DNA from: Serripes groenlandicus
Taxonomy: Eukaryota; Mollusca; Bivalvia; Cardiida; Cardiidae
Length of the DNA: 64,000 nt
Reading direction: 5' to 3'
Assembly (NCBI GenBank): GCA_031761405.1
Contig: JASEVX010000007.1
Location: 55,252,616 to 55,316,615 of the forward strand
Both the position numbers and the translations under genes were made by a program. This document shows positions 63,706 to 64,000 of the stretch, one piece after another. A model generated the notes under the pieces. That model had not been told where the DNA came from. It saw only the letters and a program-made list of their open reading frames with translations, and made no database searches. Each line of letters begins with the position of its first letter. The first letter of the stretch is position 1.

Positions 63706-64000
63706 GAATATATACAATATCGGGCAATTAAGGTCATTATCAACGTTGTTTTCATGGGTGACAGGTTAATTACATCGGAATTACGCGATGCATTAAGTTG
63801 CCCCATACTTATGTTACAATGTTATTGATATGTTTTACAGTACTCTTGTTCCTTTCTGTTACAGAGGACAATCTTTTAAACACAATGTGGAAAAGGGAAA
63901 ATTCCTCAAAAGTAATAATTAGAAATATGTAAAACAAATGCCTTTTCAATTTTCGAGATGTTACAATTCTTTCTAAGATATTTTAAGGAAGATAAGAATC
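63706..64000. other. No gene; faint TM1 words
   Basis: 'ttttaaacacaatgtgga' + 'aaagggaaaattcctc' at about 63875 recall the TM1 centre. Nothing else. Confidence 0.3.

Noticed and set aside
63292..63727. Frames of about 100 codons at the right end
   Set aside because: They run through the 200-N gap and contain no real sequence.

Overview
This is a non-coding, transposon-saturated stretch of an animal nuclear genome. The AT-rich background, the absence of any long open frame outside tandem repeats, and above all the repeat families point to a mollusc, most likely a bivalve. The telling families are tRNA-headed SINEs with a 'gccgtgatataactga...cggcgttaaac' 3' domain and ATC-type tails, the old 'aacactctggaagcc' tandem repeat, and TTAA-flanked MITEs. 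The assignment rests on recognising these families, not on a search. I could support no protein-coding gene, no rRNA or tRNA gene and no CRISPR array. The reading frames present are repeat shadows or chance frames, apart from two weak exon candidates at about 35.1-35.4 kb (+) and 49.7-49.9 kb (-).

Layout. 0-2.6 kb: a SINE, two long palindromes and a TGACGTCA-bearing repeat block that recurs inverted at 32.9-33.3 kb. 2.6-9.3 kb: mostly unannotated AT-rich DNA with a 5S rRNA-derived fragment (5.2 kb) and a decayed old repeat (5.8-6.8 kb). 9.3-16.5 kb: SINEs, MITEs and a 63-65 bp minisatellite. 17-20 kb: two TA-flanked MITEs in opposite orientation and a 28-bp minisatellite that appears to have grown inside the tRNA-like head of a SINE. 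20-27 kb: nested SINEs, including one with a 5' inversion and one inserted into another with a 12-bp target duplication, plus 347-bp composite elements. 27-33 kb: tandem repeats and SINE pieces. 33.3-39.0 kb: a 5.5-kb segment that splits a copy of the 166-bp palindrome seen at 0.85 kb. 39-50 kb: SINEs, MITEs, a 38-bp minisatellite and a very long CT/CA microsatellite. 50-62 kb: the densest field of TTAA MITEs, three 30-158 bp tandem arrays and a second SINE-derived 28-bp minisatellite. 63.38-63.58 kb: a 200-N assembly gap.

The main biology is element-on-element evolution: retroposed SINEs landing in SINEs with clean target duplications, MITEs nested in foldback elements, composite MITEs that moved as units of identical length, and SINE ends seeding minisatellites. 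I use these working labels: SINE-A (head 'ggtagctcagtcggtagcgacgcggg'-type), SINE-B (head 'gcctcgatggtgtagtggtagagcg'-type), SINE-V (tail 'gatgcgccataaaac...cattcattc'), TM1 (TTAA MITE with CCCTTTCCCTCATA ends), TM2 (TTAA MITE with CTCTTTCAGCGCC ends), GH (GC-hairpin MITE), C347 (composite of GH), TAM (TA-flanked MITE), CFB (CAGAG foldback) and P166 (166-bp palindrome).
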